This document shows, piece by piece, positions 32,565 to 39,575 of a stretch of 64,000 bases of DNA (positions are counted from its first letter, which is position 1; each line of letters starts with the position of its first letter). The notes under the pieces were generated by a model. It did not search any database. It had not been told where the DNA came from and saw nothing but the letters and a program-made list of their open reading frames with translations. A program made the translations under genes and the position numbers. Source of the stretch: Syntrophales bacterium. GTDB lineage: Bacteria > Desulfobacterota > Syntrophia > Syntrophales > UBA5619. Where the stretch lies: NCBI GenBank assembly GCA_023229765.1, contig JALNYO010000001.1, positions 62,001-126,000 of the forward strand. The letters run 5' to 3'.

Positions 32565-33509
32565 ATGAAAATTCTACGAACGCCCGAGGAACGATTCAAG
32601 AATCTCCCCGCTTATCCTTTCGAACCCCAATATGTCGAGGTTCCTGACGGGGAGGGTGCAACCCTGAGAATACATTATGTAGATGAGGGGCCCCGGGATG
32701 CCGGGATTGTTTTGATGATGCATGGGGAGCCCTCCTGGTCTTTTCTCTATCGGAAGATGATTCCCGTCCTTGTGAGAGCAGGCCAGCGGGTGATTGCCCC
32801 CGACCTGGTCGGTTTTGGCAGGTCGGATAAGCCGGCCAGCCGCAATGATTATACGTATGAGCGCCATGTGAACTGGATGCTTTCGTTGCTTTCGGGCCTC
32901 CGACTCAACAGGATAACGCTGGTCTGCCAGGATTGGGGGGGGCTTGTCGGGCTTCGTCTGGTTGCGGCGAACCCGGATCTCTTCGAGCGGGTTGTCGCCG
33001 CCAATACGGGCATGCCCACGGGAGACAATCAAATATCCGCCGCCTTTCTGGAATGGCAGAAATATTCACTGAAAGTTCCCCAGTTCGATGTGGGAGGCAT
33101 CATGAAAATGGCCAATTTGACGGCAGGCCCGGACAACCCTCTGCCTATCCTTTCCGACGAGGTTGTTGCCGCCTACAATGCGCCTTTCCCCGATGAGTCG
33201 TACAAGGAAGGCGCGCGCATCTTCCCGTCGCTGGTCCCGACAAGACCGGACGATCCTTCGTCGTTGGCCAACCGCAAGGCATGGGAAGTCCTGGCCACTT
33301 TCAACAGGCCTTTCCTGACGGCATTCAGCGATGGCGATCCCATCACCCGCGGTGGCGAGCACATTCTGCAACAGAGGATTTCTGGGGCTCAGGGGCAGCC
33401 CCATACGACAATTAAAGGGGCTGGGCACTTTCTTCAGGAAGACAAGGGAGAGGAGTTTGCCGGGGTCATTGTGGATTTCATCGCCAAAACCCCGACGCGG
33501 GTTCATTAA
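32565..33509 (+). CDS. Haloalkane dehalogenase, HLD-I type
   Basis: 314-residue alpha/beta hydrolase. The numbering nearly matches DhlA: HGEPSW at 53-58 (Glu55 oxyanion/halide side), nucleophile Asp123 with halide-binding Trp124 in VCQDWGGLVG, Trp164 in the cap, acid Asp256 or Asp258 in FSDGDPITRGG, and catalytic His288 in GAGHFLQED. It hydrolyses carbon-halogen bonds to alcohols without cofactors. AGGAGG lies upstream of the ATG. No signal peptide, so cytoplasmic. The family also contains epoxide hydrolases, but the Asp-Trp pair supports dehalogenase. Likely TetR-controlled. Confidence 0.88.
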   Translation: MKILRTPEERFKNLPAYPFEPQYVEVPDGEGATLRIHYVDEGPRDAGIVLMMHGEPSWSFLYRKMIPVLVRAGQRVIAPDLVGFGRSDKPASRNDYTYERHVNWMLSLLSGLRLNRITLVCQDWGGLVGLRLVAANPDLFERVVAANTGMPTGDNQISAAFLEWQKYSLKVPQFDVGGIMKMANLTAGPDNPLPILSDEVVAAYNAPFPDESYKEGARIFPSLVPTRPDDPSSLANRKAWEVLATFNRPFLTAFSDGDPITRGGEHILQQRISGAQGQPHTTIKGAGHFLQEDKGEEFAGVIVDFIAKTPTRVH

Positions 33510-33636
33510 CCTAAAAAAGAGAAGCTGCTGGAACTGGAACTTGCTCAGGCGGCTAAGGATCTCTGGGGCGATTATGAATAAAAGGGCAATTAGTTGGTGG
33601 ATTCTGGATCTGCATCCCCCTTGCCTCTCCCGCTAA
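33510..33636 (+). pseudogene. Vestige of a MazEF/PemIK-like toxin-antitoxin pair
   Basis: Bases 33510-33581 encode EKLLELELAQAAKDLWGDYE then stop, resembling the acidic C-terminus of an antitoxin. The overlapping ATG at 33574 opens 20 codons (MNKRAISWWILDLHPP...) reminiscent of the MazF N-terminus (KRGxIWWVDLxP), then stops. The start of the antitoxin and most of the toxin are missing. This is a weak, short-sequence judgement. Confidence 0.3.
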
Positions 33637-33660
33637 GGAAAGGCAAGGGATGCGATTTTT
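33612..33660 (+). terminator. Hairpin terminator after the dehalogenase
   Basis: GCATCCCCCTTGCCT pairs with AGGCAAGGGATGC, apart from two unpaired C, followed by GATTTTTAT. It lies between convergent transcription units. Confidence 0.7.
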
Positions 33661-34450
33661 ATGAGGCTTTATGCCGGGAAACAACTGAATCCAGAATCTG
33701 GACAAGCTGTTTTGAATTGATCGAACGGAGCAGGTCTATCAGGTTGGTTACCCGGGCGCCTCCATCCTGCATGGTGGGGCCGACTTGGGACGAGCTCATT
33801 TTCATAAGCGAGCATACCCTGTTGGAGATATCGTTTTCCTCCCGGTGTTTCCAGAAGAGCGCTTTTCTCCCGAAAAAGAGTTTTTTAAAATCGTTTTCGA
33901 GATTGTCCGGTTTGATCGTAACGAGCCAGCCATTTCCCTGCGGATCGGAGGTGAGCAGCCCCGGGTTGTTTTTAAGACGGTAATTGGTCGCGATAATGAT
34001 CCCCGAAACGGGAGAAATCACCGGCAATACGTAATCTCCCTGAATAATGTGGGCAAAACATTCTCCAGCGCCGGTGAAAGAGCCCTCCGCGGGCAGGATT
34101 ACCAACTGCACGTTGGAGATAAGCATCGTGATAAGTGAATCCAAACCGATCCGCACCTTTTCCTGGGTTTCCACCTTTACCCAGCAGTGATCAGGATGAA
34201 AGAGGAAGGAGCCGTTGTCGAGCTGGTATGACGGATCGTCGAAAAACGACCCCTCCTCTTCTATTTCCGATGATTCGGAAAAATTGCTGTCCCCCCCGTT
34301 TTTCATTGCGCGGTCGAAAGGGCAGGTCTCGCAGTGGTCGTTTCTGTCGCACAGCTTGTAGGATACGAGCCCTGTTTTCATCCAGACGCATTTGTTTTCT
34401 TCTGCTGGAATTAGGGGATAACTTTTGCACTTTGAGCTCATTGAATCCAT
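33659..34450 (-). CDS. Soluble GcvH-fold protein with Cys-rich N-terminus and DGG motif
   Basis: About 263 residues. The N-terminal third has five Cys, including CDRNDHCETCPFD, which could bind an Fe-S cluster or zinc. The middle (FHPDHCWVKVETQEKVRIG, then ISPVSGIIIATNYRL, GWLVTIKP) is the glycine-cleavage H fold. At the place of the lipoyl lysine (seven residues before SPVSG) there is Asp, so classic lipoylation is unlikely. Near the C-terminus VGPTMQDGGARV matches a motif in three other proteins of the operon. ATG at 34450 follows AAGGTG; 34477 is an alternative. Last gene of the operon. Confidence 0.75.
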   Translation of the reverse strand: MDSMSSKCKSYPLIPAEENKCVWMKTGLVSYKLCDRNDHCETCPFDRAMKNGGDSNFSESSEIEEEGSFFDDPSYQLDNGSFLFHPDHCWVKVETQEKVRIGLDSLITMLISNVQLVILPAEGSFTGAGECFAHIIQGDYVLPVISPVSGIIIATNYRLKNNPGLLTSDPQGNGWLVTIKPDNLENDFKKLFFGRKALFWKHREENDISNRVCSLMKMSSSQVGPTMQDGGARVTNLIDLLRSINSKQLVQILDSVVSRHKAS

Positions 34451-34483
34451 CTCTGCACCTTTTATTCCTTCAAGCATCTCTAT

Positions 34484-35179
34484 TTAAGAAACCAGGAAGA
34501 AATCTTTTACCAGCTTATCCCAGTTCTCCGGATCCATGTTTCTGGCAATGCCGTCCACCGGCACACCACCATCCTGAGAAAGTGCTCCCAGGTTGTAATT
34601 TCCCCGGGCCAGAAGGCTGTCTCTGACGCCATCCATCCATTTTATGGCCAGATCTCCGGTCAGAAGATTTTTCAGGTTGGATGAAACCCTCGGGGATTGA
34701 ACCTTGATCAGCCAGGACTGCCCATAAGGATCGCTGTTTACCCCGGCGGGAGATTTCAGCAGGGCTTCGTTTACGGCAACTATTTTACCGTCAACGGGGG
34801 AGAGCATATCAATCAGTTTTGAGCCTACCTGCACGCTCCACCCCTTTTCTCCCTGGGCGACTTCGGCGCCAACCTGCGGAAGATTGATTGAATCTATTTT
34901 GCCGAGCATTTTCTGTGCGAAGTCATCCATTCCCACCTTCATGATGTTTCCTTCCTCGGGCGTCGCCCAGCTATGCCCCTGGTGGAAAAACATCCCCTGA
35001 GCCGGCATGCTGAACCAGTTGCCGATTGCCGAAACGGCGTTGGCAACTCCTTGGTAAACCGCCTCAACGGGTCCTTTCAAAAAATTCCAGAACACAACAA
35101 AGGTAGCCAGCACCGCGATTATCACCAGATATTCAATGCCCTTGGTGGCGAATATGTCAACGTAGGTGAACCCTTCCAT
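34484..35179 (-). CDS. Membrane-anchored GcvH-fold protein with DGG motif
   Basis: 231 residues. One transmembrane helix near residues 15-33 (YLVIIAVLATFVVFWNFL) is followed by a GcvH-like domain (GHSWATPEEGNIMKVGMDDF, LSPVDGKIVAVNEALLKSP, YGQSWLIKV). The residue aligned with the lipoyl lysine is Ser; a Lys lies one position later, so lipoylation is doubtful. The C-terminal part has LGALSQDGGVPVDG, the operon's shared motif. Lies 21 bp after the NrfD-like gene and shortly before the soluble paralogue; probably a subunit of the same membrane complex. Confidence 0.78.
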   Translation of the reverse strand: MEGFTYVDIFATKGIEYLVIIAVLATFVVFWNFLKGPVEAVYQGVANAVSAIGNWFSMPAQGMFFHQGHSWATPEEGNIMKVGMDDFAQKMLGKIDSINLPQVGAEVAQGEKGWSVQVGSKLIDMLSPVDGKIVAVNEALLKSPAGVNSDPYGQSWLIKVQSPRVSSNLKNLLTGDLAIKWMDGVRDSLLARGNYNLGALSQDGGVPVDGIARNMDPENWDKLVKDFFLVS

Positions 35180-35200
35180 TATATAATCCCCCTTTCTTTA

Positions 35201-36544
35201 TCAGGAACGTTTAGTGTTTTTGTCTTGTTCAAGCAGCACACCGCCGTCGGCCATCGTGACACCCAGGCCCGGGGCAAGCGCGGGAGCATTGGCTTCAGCT
35301 TCCATTTCCCTATCCTGTTCCACCGCCCATTGCGGGGAGTGCTTCAATATCGGCAGCCGATTTACGAGCCATCGGAAAACCCAGACCATCAAAAGGACGA
35401 TCGACGCGGTAATGGTTACCTCCATCCAGGTCGGGATATACCGTTCACTAAAAGGCAGGTACCATTTGAAGGCAAGTATCGAATAGTCGATCCGGTTGAA
35501 GATCACCCCCGCCATGGTAATGTAGGCGGCAACCCGGATAGGCGTTCGGTTGACCTTTTTTACGCCCCAGGTGAACAGGGCAATCGGGAGAAGCAGGAAG
35601 CCGAACATTTCCGTCAGATACCAGTAGCCCATTCCGGTATTCAGAAGATTCCAGTGCTGGCCGTGAACCAGCAGAATCACCTGCAGGAAAAAGTAAACGA
35701 ACATGCCGACCGCGCAGGCCTTGCCCAGGTCGATCTCGATATTTTTCCATGATTCGCGATACTCCTCGTCAACCCGATCCTTGCCGAAGACGCGGAAGCT
35801 CAAATTGCCGATGAAGATGACTACGGAAAGCCCGGCGTAAATACTCGATACAAAAAACAGCAGTGGGATGAATTCATTGTACCACAAAGGATGGACCTTC
35901 CATTTGGCCATCAGAAACAGCGCGCCTAAGCCGGACTGATGCAGCGTGGAGAGCGTAACCCCGAAGATGACTGCGCCGAGGCTTACCGACATGAAGAACT
36001 TGCGCATCTTTCTCAACCCCAGCCATTCAGCGAAAGCCGGAGCCAGCTCAAAGAACTGCGCGATCATGTAGAGCAGGAAATGCCAGGCGATCAGAAACAG
36101 GACGGAATTGACGCCGAACTTGTTGCCAATGATCGGATTATAGATTTGCCACCAGCGTCCGCAATCGAGCAGAATTGCCCCAGCGTAGAACATATACGCC
36201 AGAAACCCATTCAGAACAGCCAGCCTGACTATGGCGTGATACTTTTCGCCTCCCAGCACGTAAACGACAAAGGCGCTTACATACGCCCCTCCGGCGAAGG
36301 CAACCCCGACCATCACGATGAACCCGATCCAGATTCCCCAAGGGTATTCAGGGACTTCATGCACTACCGAGCCTAGCCCCATCGCGAGCCGGTAAATAAC
36401 CAAAATGATGCCGGCAAAAATTATGGCGCCGGAAATGATATTAAACGGGGTGAGAACCTTCCCTTTCGGTTTGAATTCACCCTTCAAAAAAGTCAGAAGT
36501 TCCTTGAAGCTCTTTGTTTCCCGGTTAGTCGCTAAGCTGTTCAT
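35201..36544 (-). CDS. NrfD/HybB-type membrane subunit of a quinone oxidoreductase
   Basis: 447 residues with about ten membrane helices, resembling HybB/NrfD/PsrC proteins that exchange electrons with the quinone pool without haem. The pattern includes GIWIGFIVMVGVAFAGGAYV near residue 90 and HQSGLGALFLMAKWKVHPLW near residue 210. An extra cytoplasmic or periplasmic tail ends LGVTMADGGVLLEQ, nearly identical to the tail of the small protein at 37567. Start overlaps the ferredoxin-subunit stop (ATGA). No molybdopterin, cytochrome or hydrogenase subunit is nearby. Confidence 0.88.
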   Translation of the reverse strand: MNSLATNRETKSFKELLTFLKGEFKPKGKVLTPFNIISGAIIFAGIILVIYRLAMGLGSVVHEVPEYPWGIWIGFIVMVGVAFAGGAYVSAFVVYVLGGEKYHAIVRLAVLNGFLAYMFYAGAILLDCGRWWQIYNPIIGNKFGVNSVLFLIAWHFLLYMIAQFFELAPAFAEWLGLRKMRKFFMSVSLGAVIFGVTLSTLHQSGLGALFLMAKWKVHPLWYNEFIPLLFFVSSIYAGLSVVIFIGNLSFRVFGKDRVDEEYRESWKNIEIDLGKACAVGMFVYFFLQVILLVHGQHWNLLNTGMGYWYLTEMFGFLLLPIALFTWGVKKVNRTPIRVAAYITMAGVIFNRIDYSILAFKWYLPFSERYIPTWMEVTITASIVLLMVWVFRWLVNRLPILKHSPQWAVEQDREMEAEANAPALAPGLGVTMADGGVLLEQDKNTKRS

Positions 36545-37422
36545 CTCATCCCTCCCTCTTCAACTTTTACTTTTGCCTTGCGTTTAGTTATCGTAGCTAT
36601 CGCGCTCATAAAGGCGGGCCACAAAAGAAGTATGACAGGCACACTGTACAGGAAGCCTTTTGTATATTCGGGATAAGCTGTTGTTCCAATGTCGTTTCTG
36701 AATCCGATCTGCTCGAAAGGCACCGACGAGATGTACATATAACCGGTGCCGCCGGCCTCGTTTTCGCCGTAGATGTGGTGGTAGTAATTCTTTTCGTCGC
36801 CGTAAATGCGTCGGTTGGCTTCGTCGATCATCTCTCTTCTCGTGCCGAAGGTAAGTGCGTAGGCGGGGCACGCTTCCACGCAGGCAGGCTCCAGACCTTT
36901 CTGCGTCCGGCTGTAGCACATGTCGCATTTGTGCAGTTCCGGGAAGGCCGAATGTTCAAATTTCGGAATGTCGAAGGGGCAGGACGTCATGCAGTAACGG
37001 CAGCCGATACAGTTGTCATTCCAGGTGACGGCGCCTTCATCATGCTTTTCCATCGCCTTGACGGGACATGCCGAAACGCAGGCGGGCTGGTTGCAGTGCA
37101 TGCACTGCTTCTTGACAAAAACCTCTCCTTTATCTGTTTGAAAATGGTTTACTGCCTCAAGCTGGTGCGCATTGGTGGTCCTTCTTTTGTCGAAAACGGA
37201 AGAATCGTCGATATTGGGAACTTGCAGGCCATGCGCCTCGGCGCACGCCTTTTCACAGCTCCTGCAACCTACGCAGCGCGTCGTATCGACGAGCACTCCT
37301 ACAAATTCTTTATCCGATACCGGGGCGCTTGCCTCCGCCTTTACCGGCAACAATGTGCCGGCCGCGCTTACGCCGATGCCCGCACCCACGCCTTTTAGAA
37401 AAGTCCTCCTGTCGATTCCCAT
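36541..37422 (-). CDS. Tat-exported four-cluster ferredoxin subunit (HybA/DsrO-like)
   Basis: 293 residues. Twin-arginine signal IDRRTFLKGVGAGIG, then four [4Fe-4S]-type Cys sets: CVGCRSCEKAC, CMHCNQPACVSACP, CIGCRYCMTSCP and CDMCY...CVEACP. A C-terminal hydrophobic helix (PVILLLWPAFMSAIATI) anchors it, as in HybA. It would carry electrons on the periplasmic side between the NrfD-like subunit and an unknown partner. I start at the ATG at 37422 because AAGGAG precedes it; a GTG two codons earlier is in frame. Confidence 0.92.
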   Translation of the reverse strand: MGIDRRTFLKGVGAGIGVSAAGTLLPVKAEASAPVSDKEFVGVLVDTTRCVGCRSCEKACAEAHGLQVPNIDDSSVFDKRRTTNAHQLEAVNHFQTDKGEVFVKKQCMHCNQPACVSACPVKAMEKHDEGAVTWNDNCIGCRYCMTSCPFDIPKFEHSAFPELHKCDMCYSRTQKGLEPACVEACPAYALTFGTRREMIDEANRRIYGDEKNYYHHIYGENEAGGTGYMYISSVPFEQIGFRNDIGTTAYPEYTKGFLYSVPVILLLWPAFMSAIATITKRKAKVKVEEGGMR

Positions 37423-37566
37423 AATCACTAGCTCCTTTTCTTCTCAATTTTTTCTGTCGCCCCGTTTATGCCGGAACGCTTCAAGATTCTTTCCTCGCCT
37501 TTTCCGCCGTCTGCCTCTCCTTTTCTTGTCGAATCCGACAGGCGGCATCCTGTAAATGAACACATT

Positions 37567-37800
37567 TTATTTTTTCTCTTTCTCTTTCTCAATTGCAGCG
37601 CCGCCGTCGGCCATTGTTACGCCGAGCTGCCCTTTGAAAGCCACGGCATTAACCTCGCCGTTCCTTTCCCTGGTCCTCGTTAAGATGTCCATCCCCCTGG
37701 ATATCGCAACATATCCTACAGACGTCATGGCGCCTATAATCCAAAACAGGGGCATGATTAAACCTAACGCTAAAAGAATGATGATGACTGCTGTACTCAT
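37567..37800 (-). CDS. Small membrane protein with C-terminal DGG motif
   Basis: 77 residues: one long hydrophobic segment (residues ~4-31), a basic stretch (RTRERNG), then QLGVTMADGGAAIEKEKEKK. The tail matches the end of the NrfD-like protein and the motif in both GcvH-fold proteins. AAGGAGG precedes the ATG. It is the first gene of the five-gene leftward operon. I do not recognise a family; the shared motif and position suggest a small subunit or assembly factor of the complex. Confidence 0.8.
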   Translation of the reverse strand: MSTAVIIILLALGLIMPLFWIIGAMTSVGYVAISRGMDILTRTRERNGEVNAVAFKGQLGVTMADGGAAIEKEKEKK

Positions 37801-38052
37801 GGTGTCCTCCTTTTCTATGATTTCTCATTTTTGAGTGTCAATGTGCGTCCGCCGCTATTGAATTTTCCGTTCGACCCTTTTAGGCTTTGCTCAATCTCTA
37901 TTCACCGTTACTTTTACCCTTTGCTTTCTGTTAAACAACATTCATGCCAGAAAATATAAACTTCTGATAATAATTAAATTATAATGTCTAAACAGCAACT
38001 TATATTAATGCATAACTACTGGTAGAAGAACGCCGGGGAAGAGACATGCCAG

Positions 38053-38100
38053 ATACTGTTAATTATATTTACATGCCCATGTATAAAATATTAACAGTAT
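38053..38100. promoter_or_regulatory. 48-bp palindrome, candidate operator
   Basis: ATACTGTTAAT (38053-38063) and ATTAACAGTAT (38090-38100) are exact complements; the interior (TTTACATG / CATGTATAAA) is also mostly complementary. More TTAACA half-sites occur at 38287-38292 and 38390-38395. Could bind a dimeric regulator of the adjacent operon. Confidence 0.5.
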
Positions 38101-38303
38101 TTGTAAGCATCAGGGATAACAGGGTAATTATAAATATTATTAATTTCCCTTAAATATCAATGTATTAAATAAATAATTTATTGTATCAAAATAAAATGTT
38201 GTTTTATGTCGTGTGGTTGGTAAGAAGAAGCCGTAGTTTCTGGAGGGGGCCAGCTGCTGCGTTACCGTAAAAATGTGTTAAATATATTAACACTCGCTTC
38301 TCA

Positions 38304-38358
38304 GGCGCACCGGGCAGAGATGTTCAATCTCTCCAAGCTTTCTGGCTGATGGTGCGAT
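38304..38358 (+). ncRNA. Possible structured RNA (three-way junction)
   Basis: CGCACC (38306-38311) pairs with GGTGCG (38351-38356) and encloses AGAGAT-GTTCA-ATCTCT (38316-38332) and a short AGC/GCT hairpin. It does not match any riboswitch consensus I can recall, and no conservation data are available. Confidence 0.2.
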
Positions 38359-38494
38359 CCCAGCGGTATAATAAGCTGTTATAATAATTATTAACATCAA
38401 CATCATACGGCTATTTTTTTCATATTGCCAGCCGGAAGGAACGGGAACTGCCGGTCGTTTAGAGCCATCTGCAAATTACAGATGTCATTTACGA

Positions 38495-38522
38495 TTGACA
38501 TTTCCTGCGCGACTGATAATAT
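38495..38522 (+). promoter_or_regulatory. Sigma-70 promoter for the mla operon
   Basis: TTGACA (38495-38500), 16-base spacer, TAATAT (38517-38522). Implies a leader of about 180 bases before mlaE. Confidence 0.7.
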
Positions 38523-38707
38523 ACCGCCAGGCGAAATCGGCGACGGATTTTTGATATTAGCCTCAAAGCCCAAAGCAGGGCACAAAATAAGGGTGAAATT
38601 GCCACCCGGCAAAATGATTGGCAGGGAATATTGGGGTGTTACTTTAGGCAAACCTTTTATTAAATCGGCTCTGTACATGTATTTAAAAACAGATTGCCAA
38701 TGATGGA

Positions 38708-39571
38708 TTGCAAGTTATGCTGAATAGAGAAGACATTCTAACGCCTGATAATTACGATGACCGTCCGGCGATCGTTAAACTGCTGACGTCCCCTTTTACC
38801 GCGCTTGGCAGGAAGGCAATTCACCTGGTGAATAGTCTGGGCGCATCGGGAATCTTTCTCTTTTTGGCTTTTACCGGCATTTTCCGCCCGAAGCAACTGA
38901 GCAAAATCCTCCATCAGATTTACTATATAGGCGCAAGATCCTTTGGCATTATCGCCCTTGTCAGCCTTTTTACCGGGATGGTGCTGGGACTTCAGTCCTA
39001 CCACGCGCTTGTTCAATTTGGCGCCGAGGGGGCGCTGGGCACCCTGGTTTCGCTGACGCTGATCAGGGAATTGGGGCCGGTGCTTACGGCGATCATGATA
39101 ACCGCCCGGGCCGGTTCGGCCATCACCGCGGAAATAGGGATTCAACGTATTTCCGAACAAATTGACGCCCTTTATACCATGCGGATCGATCCGCTGCGCT
39201 TTCTGGTCAGCCCCCGCATCGCCGCCGCCATTATCAGCTTTCCCCTCCTTACCGCGATATTTGATGTAGTCGGAATCTTTGGCGGCTATATCTCCGGGGT
39301 TCTGCTGATGGGAGCAAATTCAGCTTCTTATATTTATCGAATTCAGTCCAATACGGATATTGGCGATGTTGCCGACGGATTCATAAAGGCGATCGTCTTT
39401 GCCATCATCGTCTCCACGGTAAGCTGTTACCAGGGCTATTTCGCCCACATGCGCACTGATGGTCATGGCGCCAAGGCTGTTGGCCTTTCCACTACGGCGG
39501 CGGTCGTTCTGTCCTGCGTCTTGATCCTGGTTTCCGATTATGTAGTTACCTCCATTCTGATGGCTGGTTAG
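38708..39571 (+). CDS. mlaE: MlaE-type lipid ABC transporter permease
   Basis: 287 residues, five to six membrane helices. The family block LIRELGPVLTAIMITARAGS near residue 118 and the later EIGIQRISEQIDALYTMRI contain the MlaE signature. With MlaF, MlaD and MlaC it moves phospholipids between the inner and outer membranes. The start is the TTG at 38708 or the ATG three codons later; neither has a strong ribosome site. First gene of mlaEFDCA. Confidence 0.93.
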   Translation: MQVMLNREDILTPDNYDDRPAIVKLLTSPFTALGRKAIHLVNSLGASGIFLFLAFTGIFRPKQLSKILHQIYYIGARSFGIIALVSLFTGMVLGLQSYHALVQFGAEGALGTLVSLTLIRELGPVLTAIMITARAGSAITAEIGIQRISEQIDALYTMRIDPLRFLVSPRIAAAIISFPLLTAIFDVVGIFGGYISGVLLMGANSASYIYRIQSNTDIGDVADGFIKAIVFAIIVSTVSCYQGYFAHMRTDGHGAKAVGLSTTAAVVLSCVLILVSDYVVTSILMAG

Positions 39572-39575
39572 GATA

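Larger units (their letters stand above)
37801..38707. other. 907-bp intergenic control region, AT-rich
   Basis: It separates the leftward DGG operon from the rightward mla operon. Bases 37900-38215 are very AT-rich, with the long palindrome at 38053-38100 and a 15-bp palindrome AATAAAT-A-ATTTATT near 38169. Bases 38304-38358 can fold as a branched structure. Bases 38495-38522 are the probable mla promoter. Overlapping reading frames of about 90 codons on both strands between 38403 and 38703 lack ribosome sites and are crossed by that promoter, so I do not call them. Confidence 0.6.

Noticed and set aside
33659..35179. Glycine cleavage system H proteins
   Set aside because: The lipoyl lysine position is not Lys in either protein, and no gcvT, gcvP or lipoate genes are adjacent; the context is a membrane redox operon.
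38403..38703. Overlapping frames of about 90 codons on both strands
   Set aside because: No ribosome-binding sites, no family features, and a near-consensus mla promoter runs through them.
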